DNA of 64,000 nucleotides, taken from contig NZ_JANUFF010000017.1 in assembly GCF_024806495.1 (NCBI RefSeq), forward strand, positions 23,442 to 87,441, read 5' to 3'. Position numbers and translations under genes: made by a program. This stretch comes from Chryseobacterium sp. JUb7 (GTDB lineage: Bacteria; Bacteroidota; Bacteroidia; Flavobacteriales; Weeksellaceae). The notes below the pieces were generated by a model. The model ran no database searches and had not been told where the DNA came from. It saw nothing but the letters and a program-made list of their open reading frames with translations. Shown here one piece after another: positions 44,312 to 53,377 of the stretch. The first letter of the stretch is position 1. Every line of letters starts with the position of its first letter.

Positions 44312-45307
44312 CTAGTAAATCTTTACCACCGCTCTCCCCTGCATTTTCCCGCTATAAATTCTATCAATATATTCGGGCAGTTCTTCAAGACTTATTTCTT
44401 TTACTAAATTGTTAAGCTGTTGAGGTTTCCAATGTGTTCCCAAATTTCCCCATAAAGGCAATCTCTTTTCCAAAGAAATTTCCACACTGTCAATTCCAAT
44501 TAACTGAATGCCTTTAAGAATAAATGGAAAAACGGTTGTATTAAGTTCCCCGCCGCCCACCATTCCGCAGGTTGTCACCACTCCTTCATAATGGAGACTT
44601 TTAATTAATGTCGCAAGAATATTGCCTCCCACGGTATCAATAGCCGCCGAAAAACGGGGTTTAAGCAATGCTTTACCGCTTTTATCTTCAAAATCCTGTC
44701 TTGGAATAATTTCCGATGCTCCCAATGATTTCAAAAAAGGAATGGCTTCTTCTTTTGAGCTGATTGCTGCTACCTGAAATCCTAATTTCGCTAAAATAGC
44801 AACCGCCACCGAACCGACTCCACCTGTAGATCCGCTTACCGCAACAATCCCTTTTTCAGGTGTAATTCCGTTGCGAAGTAATGCCTCGACGGAAAGACCT
44901 GCGGTAAAACCAGCAGTACCATAAATCATCGCTTCTTTAGCTGCAAGACCTTCCGGTAGTTTAATAATCCAACTTTCAGGAACAACAATGTACTGCCCGA
45001 ATCCTCCGTTGGTATTCATTCCCAAATCAAAGCCTGTTACCAACACCTTATCTCCACTTTTCCAGAGTGACGAAGAGGAGACTTCAACCGTTCCGGCTGC
45101 ATCGACTCCGGGAGTATGGGGATATTTTCTCGTTACCCCTTTATTTCCTTTGGCAGATAATGCATCTTTATAATTAAGCGAACTGTATTCTACTTTTATC
45201 AATACTTTTCCATCAGGAATATCTTCAATTTGCTTTTCTACAATTTTTGAGATGTACGTACCATCTTCCTGCTCTGCAGTTTCTAACGCCTGATATGTTT
45301 TTGTCAT
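44312..45307 (-). CDS. YhdH/YhfP family quinone oxidoreductase (zinc-independent MDR)
   Basis: 331 residues of the medium-chain reductase family without zinc ligands: SLNYKDALSAKGNKGVTRKYPHTPGVDAAGTV and the Rossmann motif VSGSTGGVGSVAVAILAKLGF. These enzymes (such as AcuI/YhdH) reduce acryloyl-CoA-type or other activated double bonds with NADPH. It is the last gene of a six-gene operon starting at 49835 and follows the acetolactate-decarboxylase-like gene by 21 nt. Confidence 0.85.
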   Translation of the reverse strand: MTKTYQALETAEQEDGTYISKIVEKQIEDIPDGKVLIKVEYSSLNYKDALSAKGNKGVTRKYPHTPGVDAAGTVEVSSSSLWKSGDKVLVTGFDLGMNTNGGFGQYIVVPESWIIKLPEGLAAKEAMIYGTAGFTAGLSVEALLRNGITPEKGIVAVSGSTGGVGSVAVAILAKLGFQVAAISSKEEAIPFLKSLGASEIIPRQDFEDKSGKALLKPRFSAAIDTVGGNILATLIKSLHYEGVVTTCGMVGGGELNTTVFPFILKGIQLIGIDSVEISLEKRLPLWGNLGTHWKPQQLNNLVKEISLEELPEYIDRIYSGKMQGRAVVKIY

Positions 45308-45328
45308 AATAATTCTTTTTGTATAAAG

Positions 45329-46129
45329 TTAGTAAACGGAAGAAGATTCTTTACCTTGAAACTTCAACTGACGGAACCGATTGTTTTCACGAAGTAATTC
45401 AATATCATAACCGTTTTTTTCATTAAGATAAATCTTAATTTCAGCGTTTACAAGATTTCCGGACATCAGATGCCCAGCAAATTTTCTATCATCTGAAATA
45501 AAGTGAAAATGAAACGGAGAAAGATCAACATTACTTAAGAGAGATGGCGTAAAGTAGCCTACCATCGTTCCTCTCCTATTTTTTGCATTGTATTGTGGTC
45601 TCACTTTCATCAATGTCGCAAGCTCAGTCGTATCTTCCGGAGAAATTGGATCTGCGCCTCCCACAATAATCTCTGCCCAAGTTCCCTCAATTTTAATTGC
45701 ATAAGGCAGATTTTGAGTGGTTAATAACGACTGAACTTTATCTTGTAATTCCTCAAAACTTCCTGTAAAAGATAAGGTTTTCACATCATCTGCATTAAAA
45801 AATGTGAGTGAAGTAAATGGAGATTTCAGATTTTCTGCTGCTACTTCCACTTTTCCGGAGGGTGGAATCCTGTAAACAATTCCATCCAGGACAACAAGTT
45901 CTCCGTTGAGATGATTAAATGTTCCCAGACCGAAATCTCCGTGCGCTTTTAATTCTTTCACCGTATGAGTGCCTTCGTAAATTCCTCTGCGCATTGCATC
46001 AATCATTGAATAATGCCAAATTCGATCATCCTGAGATTTTTTCTTGATTTTACCAGGATGCTGTTGCGCATTACCCGAAAAGGAAAAGAACAATGCCAAA
46101 AGAGACAAATTAAAAATTGTTTTTTTCAT
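45329..46129 (-). CDS. Acetolactate decarboxylase-like protein with signal peptide
   Basis: 266 residues. The fold signatures are HGDFGLGTFNHLNGELVVLDG, IEGTWAEIIVGG and VGYFTPSLLSNVDLSPFHFHFISDDRKFAGHLM, which include the three histidines that bind zinc in BudA/AlsD. The mature enzyme converts 2-acetolactate to acetoin. Here an N-terminal signal (KKTIFNLSLLALFFSFSGNAQ) predicts export, whereas classical enzymes are cytoplasmic. It sits among other exported proteins of one operon, so its true substrate may differ. Confidence 0.8.
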   Translation of the reverse strand: MKKTIFNLSLLALFFSFSGNAQQHPGKIKKKSQDDRIWHYSMIDAMRRGIYEGTHTVKELKAHGDFGLGTFNHLNGELVVLDGIVYRIPPSGKVEVAAENLKSPFTSLTFFNADDVKTLSFTGSFEELQDKVQSLLTTQNLPYAIKIEGTWAEIIVGGADPISPEDTTELATLMKVRPQYNAKNRRGTMVGYFTPSLLSNVDLSPFHFHFISDDRKFAGHLMSGNLVNAEIKIYLNEKNGYDIELLRENNRFRQLKFQGKESSSVY

Positions 46130-46170
46130 AATAATTAGGAATGATGTTGTCTAAAATATTTGATAAAAAT

Positions 46171-46584
46171 CTATTTCTTCTCAAAATAATTATCCTTTCC
46201 CTCAATCCAGTCTTTTCTTGCCGGACTGAAAAAATCGATATCAATTGTATCATCCTCCAACGCTGTAAAACTGTGCGGAACATTCGGTGGAATGATGATG
46301 CCCTGTCCTGCTTTTACAATATATTCCTTGTCTAGAATATTCACTTTTATGCTTCCTTTGGTAATAAGAGAATACTGTTCGTTGGAATGCTGATGCGTCG
46401 GGACTACCGCTCCTTTTTTATACGTAAAATATCCGATCGTTCCCTGTTCACCGGAAATCATTCCTCTTGTGAGAAGTTCGTTCACGGGTTTTGTTGGTAA
46501 TTCTTTCAAGGTAAATGTCTGGACATTTTGGGCAGAAATTTTCATAGCAAATAGCATAGTTATCATTAATAATAGATTCTTCAT
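46171..46584 (-). CDS. Exported cupin-domain protein
   Basis: 137 residues with signal peptide (KNLLLMITMLFAMKISAQ) and a single cupin: VPTHQHSNEQYSLITKGSIKVNI and IIIPPNVPHSFTALEDD, with the metal-binding His-x-His and distal His. Small cupins of this kind bind or isomerise small molecules. It lies between a lipoprotein gene (24 nt upstream) and the acetolactate-decarboxylase-like gene (41 nt downstream) in one operon. Confidence 0.75.
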   Translation of the reverse strand: MKNLLLMITMLFAMKISAQNVQTFTLKELPTKPVNELLTRGMISGEQGTIGYFTYKKGAVVPTHQHSNEQYSLITKGSIKVNILDKEYIVKAGQGIIIPPNVPHSFTALEDDTIDIDFFSPARKDWIEGKDNYFEKK

Positions 46585-46608
46585 TTTTGTAATTGAATTG
46601 ATTGGATT

Positions 46609-47739
46609 TTAAATTTTAATTCTAAACACTTTAAAAGGCCTTTTAAATTGCTCCTTTCCATCGTGGAACCAAGGCATCAGCTGAATCTGGGAATTGGAAA
46701 TGTATAAATATCCATCATCAGAAATACTGTAACTGTCCGGCCAGATCAGTTTTTCATCGTCCTTTACAATCGTCTGCATTTTCAAATCCGGAGTAATTTT
46801 TACAATCGAATTCTTCTCCAAATCTCCCAAATACAGGTTTCCTTTTTTATCGAAAATCATCCCGTCTGTGGTGATGAATTTCCCTAAATCTTCTACACTT
46901 TTGTTTAAAACAGCTTCACCGGTTTTAAAATCTCTCAACAAATCGGTTTTAATTCTGTACAAACGGTTATCTGTAAGCGGTTTGTAATATAGATATTGAT
47001 TATCGGGAGTCAGCGCAATACCGTCTGAATTCACTTTTAATAAAGAACCGTCACCTTTTTTAAGCTCTGTTCCCAATGGAGAAAAATAATAATTCGGATC
47101 AGATTTCACGGAAGGAGAATTGGCTAAAACCAATCTTGAATCTCCTGTATTAATATTCAAAACCACGATTCCACCTGTATTTGAATTGCTTAAATAGGCA
47201 AAACCGTTTTCATTATCCACTCGGATATCGTTGATGTAAACATCTTCACTCACCACATTTTTGGGAAATCTGTAGATTTTCTCAATTTTATTGTTGGCTA
47301 AATTGATTTTGACCACCTTACTGCTGTGTTGGTAGACTTTTCCCAATCCGATTCCTGCCGCATCTACGACCCAAAGAAACCCTTTGTCATCGGTAACCAC
47401 AGACTGTACAGTCACAAATTTGTTTTGTCCGTCCTCGCCTTTTTTGAAACTGTTCCATTCTGCATTGGGATAAGGAATCGGTTTCCCATCTTTCACCTCA
47501 ACAACCGAATAAGAATGGGTGTCCAACCAATAAGGATAATTCACAAAAACCCGATTATCTTTTGCTACGGCAACCCCCGTTAACTGATACGTGCTGTCTG
47601 AGAAAACCTCTTCTAACTTTGTGTTTTCTTCAGTCGAAACTTCGCTATTAGCCACTTGTTTGGATTGTTTGGAAGACTCTTTGCAGGCGACTAATGAAAC
47701 GAATACCATTGCCAGTACTACAATATTTTTTAAGTTCAT
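46609..47739 (-). CDS. Major-royal-jelly/yellow-like beta-propeller lipoprotein
   Basis: 376 residues. The N-terminus NIVVLAMVFVSLVACKESSK is a lipoprotein signal with the lipobox Cys. The body carries propeller repeats resembling the MRJP/yellow family: RVFVNYPYWLDTHSYSVVEV, LWVVDAAGIGLGKVYQHSSKV, DIRVDNENGFAYLSNSNTGGIVVLNI, DGMIFDKKGNLYLGDLEKNSIVKI. These exported proteins bind or convert small molecules. A paralogue without a lipobox is two genes upstream (48762). Both belong to the operon starting at 49835. Confidence 0.75.
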   Translation of the reverse strand: MNLKNIVVLAMVFVSLVACKESSKQSKQVANSEVSTEENTKLEEVFSDSTYQLTGVAVAKDNRVFVNYPYWLDTHSYSVVEVKDGKPIPYPNAEWNSFKKGEDGQNKFVTVQSVVTDDKGFLWVVDAAGIGLGKVYQHSSKVVKINLANNKIEKIYRFPKNVVSEDVYINDIRVDNENGFAYLSNSNTGGIVVLNINTGDSRLVLANSPSVKSDPNYYFSPLGTELKKGDGSLLKVNSDGIALTPDNQYLYYKPLTDNRLYRIKTDLLRDFKTGEAVLNKSVEDLGKFITTDGMIFDKKGNLYLGDLEKNSIVKITPDLKMQTIVKDDEKLIWPDSYSISDDGYLYISNSQIQLMPWFHDGKEQFKRPFKVFRIKI

Positions 47740-47763
47740 TTTGATAATTTTAAATGATAGATT

Positions 47764-48699
47764 TTACAAAGTCACCACGATTTTACCAACTGTTCTTCCA
47801 GTTTCCTGTTCCAGATGCGCTTCTCTCATTTGTTCGAAAGGAAAAACCTTTGAAACGTGAGGTTTTACAGCACCGCTTTCCAATAAAGAAGCAATCTGTT
47901 TCATATCATCACCGCTGGATTGCACAAGAATAAAATAGCCTTTGACGCCTTTAGATTCTGCTTTTGAAGTCACCTCTTCGTTCAAACCTGTAGGAATACT
48001 GATGATGGAACCGCCTTCTTTTGTCACTTCAAGAGAATGGTCGATGTTGTCTCCGCCAATCGTATCCAACACAAAATCAAAAGTTCTGCCTGCTGATTTC
48101 CAGTCGAAACCGTGATAATCGATATGTGAATCTGCTCCTAAGCTCAGGACAAAATCTTTGTTTTTTGCAGAAGAAGTTCCCGTCACTTTCGCTCCCAAAT
48201 GTTTGGCAATCTGCACCGCAATATGTCCCACTCCACCTGAAGCCGCGTGAACCAAAACGTTTTGCCCTTCCTGAATTTTCGCATTGTGAACCAAAGCCTG
48301 ATACGCCGTAAGCGCAACCAAAGTGGAAGCTGCAGCGTCTTCAAAAGAGATATTTTGGGGTTTTAAAGCCAGTTGATTGGCCGGAGCTGCGACATATTCA
48401 GCATACGCTTTTCCGTGTCCAGGAAAGTTGACCATTCCAAAAACCTCATCGCCCACTTTAAAATCTGAACTTTTAGTTTCTTCTACAATTCCAGAAATAT
48501 CCCAACCCAAAATCAATGGATTTTCTGTTTTTATTCTGCCATAAACGCCTTTTCCGGCTCGGCTTTTTACATCTACCGGATTGATACTGATGGCTTTTAC
48601 TTTTACTAAAACTTCGCCTTCGCTAATGGTCGGTTTTACCAATTCTACGTATGCTAAATTTTCTACGTTTCCGGCTTCTTTTAATACAATTGCTTTCAT
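47764..48699 (-). CDS. NADP-dependent quinone oxidoreductase (MDR family)
   Basis: 311 residues, zinc-independent MDR: AISINPVDVKSRAGKG, LGWDISGIVEE, HAASGGVGHIAVQIAKHLGAKVTGT (Rossmann) and LDTIGGD. The closest well-known type is the NADP-dependent alcohol/quinone oxidoreductase group. It is predicted to be cytoplasmic, unlike its operon neighbours, lies 24 nt before the lipoprotein gene and 62 nt after the 48762 gene. Confidence 0.85.
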   Translation of the reverse strand: MKAIVLKEAGNVENLAYVELVKPTISEGEVLVKVKAISINPVDVKSRAGKGVYGRIKTENPLILGWDISGIVEETKSSDFKVGDEVFGMVNFPGHGKAYAEYVAAPANQLALKPQNISFEDAAASTLVALTAYQALVHNAKIQEGQNVLVHAASGGVGHIAVQIAKHLGAKVTGTSSAKNKDFVLSLGADSHIDYHGFDWKSAGRTFDFVLDTIGGDNIDHSLEVTKEGGSIISIPTGLNEEVTSKAESKGVKGYFILVQSSGDDMKQIASLLESGAVKPHVSKVFPFEQMREAHLEQETGRTVGKIVVTL

Positions 48700-48761
48700 A
48701 ATGTTGATATTTTTTAATGTTTATTTATTTGAATTACTTTAATTTAAATCTTGTAATGAGT

Positions 48762-49835
48762 TTAATTTCGTTGTGGTTTTGCATTGATTTTCAACTTGTA
48801 AATAACCACTGGAAATTTCACTTTACTTTTTCCATTCTGAAATGCCGCCAAACGGTTTAATTGACCTGTCGGAATCCATAGATATCCATCGTCATCAATC
48901 CATAAAGCGTCTGCCCAAAGCAATCTTTTGTCTTTAACAACCAGACTTTCTTTTCCATCCGGAGAGATTTTGATGATTTCACTTTTGTTGACGTCGCTTA
49001 CATAGATATTTCCATATGCATCAATGGCTGTTCCTCCTGTTGATGGGGTTTTATAGAATAATTCGACTTTGGAAGCCAAATCTTTTTCAGATATATTTTC
49101 ATCATTTAAATATTGTGTTTCCACTCTCCAAAGCGGTCCGCTTGCAGGCTGGAAATACAGCCATTTTCCATCGGGAGAAATTTCCAGTTGGTCTGCGTGG
49201 ATTCTCACATCATTTCCTTTTTCATCTTTCATAATTTTTCCTTCTGCTTTTATCGGTAAACTATCGATAGTTGAAGGTTGATTTTCCAAAACTCTTCTGC
49301 CTTTTCCTGTTGTTTTATCCAAAATAATTAAAGCTGGTTCGCCCGCATCTGTCAGATAAATCGTGTTTCCCCAAATCCTTAAATCATCAATAAAAGTCGA
49401 AGGTTTTGCAATTCCGGAAAGCGAAATTATTTGTTTAACGGTATTGGTTTTAATATCAATCGAAACCAATTTTAACGCATTGCCAACTAATGGATTTTGT
49501 CCCATCGAAGCTGTTCCTGTGTCTACTATCCAAAGCAAACCGTCCGGTCCTATTCTCAGTGAATTGGTTCTTACAAATTTCTCATTCACATCAGCTCCCG
49601 ATTGCCAATTATTCCAGTCTTCATTTGGATAGGGAATTATTTTTCCGTTTTTCAGAACTTCTCCGATTCTCATTCCTTTATCTCCTTCAATTCTCGGAAA
49701 ATTAACGAAGATTCTTCCGTCCGAACTTGTTGTAACGCCATTCCAAACGATATCTGATGTTGCTACTTTTTCTAATTGTGCGTTCGCAATTCCGAAGAAA
49801 AGAAATAAGGTAAGAAGGTTGAATTTAGTTTTCAT
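48762..49835 (-). CDS. Exported major-royal-jelly/yellow-like beta-propeller protein
   Basis: 357 residues with a plain signal peptide (KFNLLTLFLFFGIANAQ). Propeller signatures: GRIFVNFPRIEGDKGMRIGEV, LLWIVDTGTASMGQNPLVGNALKLVSIDI, DDLRIWGNTIYLTDAGEPALIILD, TAIDAYGNIYVSDVNKSEIIKI. It is a paralogue of the lipoprotein at 46609. It leads a six-gene operon (49835 down to 44312). The 26-nt shared motif and the -7 element TACCTTTG lie upstream. Confidence 0.75.
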   Translation of the reverse strand: MKTKFNLLTLFLFFGIANAQLEKVATSDIVWNGVTTSSDGRIFVNFPRIEGDKGMRIGEVLKNGKIIPYPNEDWNNWQSGADVNEKFVRTNSLRIGPDGLLWIVDTGTASMGQNPLVGNALKLVSIDIKTNTVKQIISLSGIAKPSTFIDDLRIWGNTIYLTDAGEPALIILDKTTGKGRRVLENQPSTIDSLPIKAEGKIMKDEKGNDVRIHADQLEISPDGKWLYFQPASGPLWRVETQYLNDENISEKDLASKVELFYKTPSTGGTAIDAYGNIYVSDVNKSEIIKISPDGKESLVVKDKRLLWADALWIDDDGYLWIPTGQLNRLAAFQNGKSKVKFPVVIYKLKINAKPQRN

Positions 49836-49866
49836 TTTAGTTTGATTTTCAATGATTTTGATAAGT

Positions 49867-49930
49867 CAAAGGTAGAAGCATTACGGCTGAATAAATAATA
49901 CATTTCGGGGGAAGAATAGCACAGATTTAC
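49867..49930 (-). promoter_or_regulatory. Shared regulatory motif and promoter, operon at 49835
   Basis: The minus-strand -7 element TACCTTTG is at 49867-49874. The 26-nt motif is at 49905-49930 (core on the plus strand GGAAGAATAGCACAGA), 31 nt beyond the -7 element, with 23 of 26 bases as in the copy at 61048-61073. Confidence 0.7.
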
Positions 49931-49942
49931 AGAAAATGAAAA

Positions 49943-49962
49943 ATCCTCCGTGATGGGAGGAT
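49943..49962 (-). terminator. Terminator after the MBL-fold gene
   Basis: ATCCTCC (49943-49949) pairs with GGAGGAT (49956-49962). On the minus strand the stem is followed by a T-run. It lies 7 nt beyond the stop at 49969. Confidence 0.7.
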
Positions 49963-49968
49963 CTAATT

Positions 49969-50862
49969 CTAAACCGTATAAAAAGCTTTCGGTACAAAAC
50001 GATAACTGTTTTCATTTCTTTCGATAAAACCTAAACCAGGAAAAGGCAAATGGTCTCCAAAAAGAAGTTGTTTCGTAGAAGCTAATCTTTCCAAAACTTC
50101 TTTACGGGTTTTTACAGCCAGTTCAAAATCAGAATCAATTTGATTGCCCCATTCCGGATATTCAATCAACATAATATGCTGAAAAGTATCTGCGATATGT
50201 ACCAACTCTTCTCCTTCCGATGAGATGGTAATCACAGTATGACCGGGTGTGTGTCCCGGAGCGTGTTCCAATTTAAGAAAGCCCAAAAGTTCAGCTTCAT
50301 CTAAATAAAAATTAAGTTTTGTTACGATGGGCTTGAAATGGTCTCTCGCAAACTGAATTTCAAAATCTGAAAACTGATTCTTTGTACCTTTTGAAAAATC
50401 AGGTTCATCAGACATCCAAAAATTATATTCTGTTTCTGAAATATAATAATCGGCATTCTCATAAACCAATTTTCCGTCTTTATCAACAACACCTCCAATA
50501 TGATCAGGATGAGCGTGTGTAAAGACAATATCCGTGATATCCTCAGGGGTAATTCCTAAATTCTTAAGGTTTTCAATTAATTTTCCAGTGGAAGGAGATA
50601 ACAGTGCACCGCTTCCTGTATCGATAAGAATATTTCTTTCTCCATTCATTACTAGAAGAATATTCCCTGCCAATTCTAATTTGTCTTTAAGAAGCCTATT
50701 TTTATCTAAAAAATTTTTGAGCTTCTCTTTCTCAATATTAGGTGCAAACATCGGCTGAATATTTTCAATCTCTATAACTCCATCTGTAATTACAGCCAAA
50801 TGAAGTTGTCCTAATTGAAATTTGAAATATCCTGAATTTTTAATACTGTTGATTGTATTCAT
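49969..50862 (-). CDS. MBL-fold metallo-hydrolase
   Basis: 297 residues from the ATG at 50862 (MNTINSIKNSGYFKFQLG); the frame extends to 50886 but the -7 element TAATTTTG (50884-50891) overlaps that start. Metal site THAHPDHIGG (HxHxDH), later His in LEHAPGHTPGHT and Asp in VHIADTF. It resembles quorum-quenching lactonase and other exported-looking MBL hydrolases, but no signal peptide is visible. It is divergent from the HxlR gene at 50966. Confidence 0.85.
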   Translation of the reverse strand: MNTINSIKNSGYFKFQLGQLHLAVITDGVIEIENIQPMFAPNIEKEKLKNFLDKNRLLKDKLELAGNILLVMNGERNILIDTGSGALLSPSTGKLIENLKNLGITPEDITDIVFTHAHPDHIGGVVDKDGKLVYENADYYISETEYNFWMSDEPDFSKGTKNQFSDFEIQFARDHFKPIVTKLNFYLDEAELLGFLKLEHAPGHTPGHTVITISSEGEELVHIADTFQHIMLIEYPEWGNQIDSDFELAVKTRKEVLERLASTKQLLFGDHLPFPGLGFIERNENSYRFVPKAFYTV

Positions 50863-50883
50863 TTTTTTATAAATTTGTTGATA

Positions 50884-50940
50884 CAAAATTAGAGTAAGTA
50901 ACTATCCAAAATATATTACTATCTTTTTTGATAGCGCTAT
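50884..50940. promoter_or_regulatory. Divergent control region, MBL and HxlR genes
   Basis: TAATTTTG for the MBL gene reads on the minus strand at 50884-50891. Beside it are the direct repeat ACTATC (50901-50906 and 50918-50923), the dyad CTATC-N6-GATAG (50919-50934) and the palindrome ATAGCGCTAT (50931-50940). They are candidates for HxlR binding. Confidence 0.45.
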
Positions 50941-50965
50941 TATTTAGGATATTAAATAAAATAAT

Positions 50966-51322
50966 ATGGCTAAAGTTTCTGGAAATATTGAGAAAAAAGA
51001 CTGTCAGGAAATTATGCTTCCGATACTAGATGCACTGGAAATCCTGAAAGGAAAATGGAAACTTCCGATTATCGTTTCCCTGTCTTTTGGTAGTAAAAGA
51101 TTTAAAGAAATTTCGAGAGAAATCTCCGGAATTACAGACCGTGTTTTGTCTAAGGAATTAAAAGAACTGGAAATCAATTTTCTGATTACCAGAACCGTTC
51201 ACGACACGTTTCCGCCAACCGTAGAATACGAAATCACAGAACACGGCTTGTCTCTGGAAAAAGTGATTATGGCAATGAAAGACTGGGGATTGGAGCATAG
51301 AAAAAAAGTCACAGGAAAGTAG
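50966..51322 (+). CDS. HxlR family transcriptional regulator
   Basis: 118 residues: ALEILKGKWKLPIIVSLSFG, FKEISREISGITDRVLSKELKELEINFLI and the wing FPPTVEYEITEHGLSLEKVI. A Cys (KKDCQEIM) lies in the sensing position. It is divergent from an MBL hydrolase, its probable target. A terminator overlaps the end of the gene (51304-51344). Confidence 0.85.
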   Translation: MAKVSGNIEKKDCQEIMLPILDALEILKGKWKLPIIVSLSFGSKRFKEISREISGITDRVLSKELKELEINFLITRTVHDTFPPTVEYEITEHGLSLEKVIMAMKDWGLEHRKKVTGK

Positions 51323-51344
51323 TTTTTACTTGTCTGTGACTTTT
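51304..51344 (+). terminator. Terminator overlapping the HxlR stop
   Basis: AAAAGTCACAG (51304-51314) pairs with CTGTGACTTTT (51334-51344). The TAG stop at 51320-51322 lies in the loop. Confidence 0.7.
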
Positions 51345-51468
51345 ATTTTTGATTAATTTCAATGACCTTAAATCCTCAAAATTAAGATTGATTCTCGATA
51401 CATTTTTTCTTCACTTTGTTACGAAAAAACACTCGAATTGACGAGTCCTCAAAGCATCCAACGAACTC

Positions 51469-52359
51469 TTAATTCATCTGCGACTTCCTGAATTCCAAAG
51501 GTTTCATTCCCGTCTGTTTTTTGAAAAGTCTTGTGAAGTAGGACGCATTTTCATAGCCTAATTCGTAAGCGATTTCAGCGACTCCTTTTTCTCCCAACCT
51601 CAACAGGTTTTTTGCTTCTGATATCATAAAAATGTGAATCAGTTCCATTGCGGTTTTTCCTGTTTCCTGTTTTAACAAATCACTCAGATATCTTGGTGAA
51701 ACAAAAAGCAGGTCGGCTAAAAATGCAACATTTGGAAGTCCGTTTTTCTCCAACAAGCCTTCGCTGATGTATTTTCTCAACGCTTCATTGAATTTTGAAG
51801 CCGTCTTTCCGGTCACCTGCGCTCTGTCGATAAACTGTCTTTTATAATATCGCTGTGCATATTTTAAAATCGAAGAAATATGACTTAAGATAATCTCACG
51901 ACTGTATTCATCGGGGTTATTAAAATATTCTCCCTGAATTTTTGAGTGAAGTTCTAAGATAATCTGCTCTTCTTTTGGAGAAAGATGTAAAGCTTCTGTT
52001 ACTTCATAATCAAAGAAACTGTATTTTTCAATTTCCTTGAAAAGCTCGTGACCGTTCAGATAATCTTCGTGAATCATCAGCATATAGCCTTTTTCTTCAA
52101 ACTCAAGATTTTTCATCTCGATAATCTGTCTCGGTTTCGCAAAAAATAGGCAGCCGTTGTCGTGGTCATACGGTGTGCGGCCGTACATAAAAATCCCTGA
52201 TTTTATTTTTTTGAAAGCTATCACATAACAATCTGTGGTAAACTCTCTGTTCCCCAATTTACACTCCGACTGACAGCCAATCATACTGAAAAGCGGATGT
52301 TCCGGAGCGTCCCAATGATTACCCAAATGTAATTCGGTAAGGGTTTTGTAATGTTGCAT
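51469..52359 (-). CDS. AraC family transcriptional regulator
   Basis: 296 residues. N-terminus TLTELHLGNHWDAPEHPLFSMIGC places it in the HPL-motif AraC set of this window; the C-terminal helix-turn-helix ends KGVAEIAYELGYENASYFTRLFKKQTGMKPLEFR. The most similar in layout is the gene at 57856. It lies 51 nt after the alpha/beta hydrolase gene on the same strand and may be in its operon, which carries the shared motif upstream (53315-53340). Confidence 0.85.
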   Translation of the reverse strand: MQHYKTLTELHLGNHWDAPEHPLFSMIGCQSECKLGNREFTTDCYVIAFKKIKSGIFMYGRTPYDHDNGCLFFAKPRQIIEMKNLEFEEKGYMLMIHEDYLNGHELFKEIEKYSFFDYEVTEALHLSPKEEQIILELHSKIQGEYFNNPDEYSREIILSHISSILKYAQRYYKRQFIDRAQVTGKTASKFNEALRKYISEGLLEKNGLPNVAFLADLLFVSPRYLSDLLKQETGKTAMELIHIFMISEAKNLLRLGEKGVAEIAYELGYENASYFTRLFKKQTGMKPLEFRKSQMN

Positions 52360-52410
52360 CGGTTTAATTTTATCTAAGTTAAAATAATTTACCGGAAACA
52401 GGATTTACTA

Positions 52411-53244
52411 TTATCCTAAAAAAAGGTTGATATATCCTGCCGTAAGTTCCGGATGCTGATGTTGAGGACCGTGCCCCGCATCATTCAAAATAATATGCTG
52501 CATTGTAGGTGCATTTTTCAATAACGGAAACCAGTTTTCTGTTGCAAAGCTGATGTCGTGGTCTCCGGAAATAACCAAAACGGGAGATTTTAGTGTTTTG
52601 TAACCATCTCTGAAGTTCAGTTTATCTTCTCTCATTGTTCCTGAACCCGCAATATATCTCTGGAAAACCTCCATTGTAGAAGGAATCAACGAACGCTCTA
52701 ATCTCTGCCCGATTCTGTCGTGAGATTCTTGGGCTGCCTGTCTGCTTTTTTCGGAAGCCGGCTCAAAGAACAGATAATACTCATCTTCCAAATCGTTAAT
52801 CGGTTTTAAAGCGTGGTCAAAAAATACCTGTTCCATTGGAATTTCATTTTCTCCCGGAGGATTTGTTCCGATGAGAACGGTTTTTAAAACACGGTCAGGA
52901 TTTTGGAAAGTAACAGCCTGCGTTACAAGTCCGCCGTAAGACCAGCCTAATACGTTGAATTTTTCTATTCCCAGATAATCTGCCAGTGCAGGAACTGTTT
53001 TTGCCACTTCTAAAACATCCAATGGCAACTCTCCTTCTGAACTTCCGATTCCCGGATAATCAAAAAGAATAACGGTATTCTTTTCTGCCAAAGAATCTAA
53101 AAATAAAGGGTCCCAAGTATCCATAATTCCTCTGAATCTGTTTACAAAGAACAATGGAGCTCCATTTCCAAACTGTCTGTAAGCAATTTTGTTGTTGTTG
53201 ATTTCTGCAAATTGTGTTTCTGCGTTTAAAGCTGTAGTTTTCAT
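52411..53244 (-). CDS. Alpha/beta hydrolase
   Basis: 277 residues with the nucleophile elbow GWSYGG (Ser), an oxyanion HG-like region (VNRFRG), the acid Asp in VISGDHDISF, and His in NDAGHGPQHQ. The class covers esterases, C-C hydrolases and haloperoxidase-like enzymes; the substrate is unknown. The upstream region has the 26-nt motif and a -7-like element. Confidence 0.85.
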   Translation of the reverse strand: MKTTALNAETQFAEINNNKIAYRQFGNGAPLFFVNRFRGIMDTWDPLFLDSLAEKNTVILFDYPGIGSSEGELPLDVLEVAKTVPALADYLGIEKFNVLGWSYGGLVTQAVTFQNPDRVLKTVLIGTNPPGENEIPMEQVFFDHALKPINDLEDEYYLFFEPASEKSRQAAQESHDRIGQRLERSLIPSTMEVFQRYIAGSGTMREDKLNFRDGYKTLKSPVLVISGDHDISFATENWFPLLKNAPTMQHIILNDAGHGPQHQHPELTAGYINLFLG

Positions 53245-53276
53245 AAGTATAAAATTTTGTTTGTTATTTAATAATT

Positions 53277-53340
53277 CAAAGTTGAGAATATTTAGTTGGA
53301 ATTAATTTCACAAATCAGCGGAACATTAGCACAAAAAAAC
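53277..53340 (-). promoter_or_regulatory. Shared regulatory motif and promoter, operon at 53244
   Basis: Minus-strand -7-like element CAACTTTG (53277-53284) and the 26-nt motif at 53315-53340 (starts TCAGCGGAACATTAGCACA), 31 nt apart. It matches the 61048 copy at 21 of 26 bases and is the most diverged of the five. Confidence 0.6.
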
Positions 53341-53377
53341 ATTGCTATTTTTCCGCCGATTTAGATTTAAAATTTAA

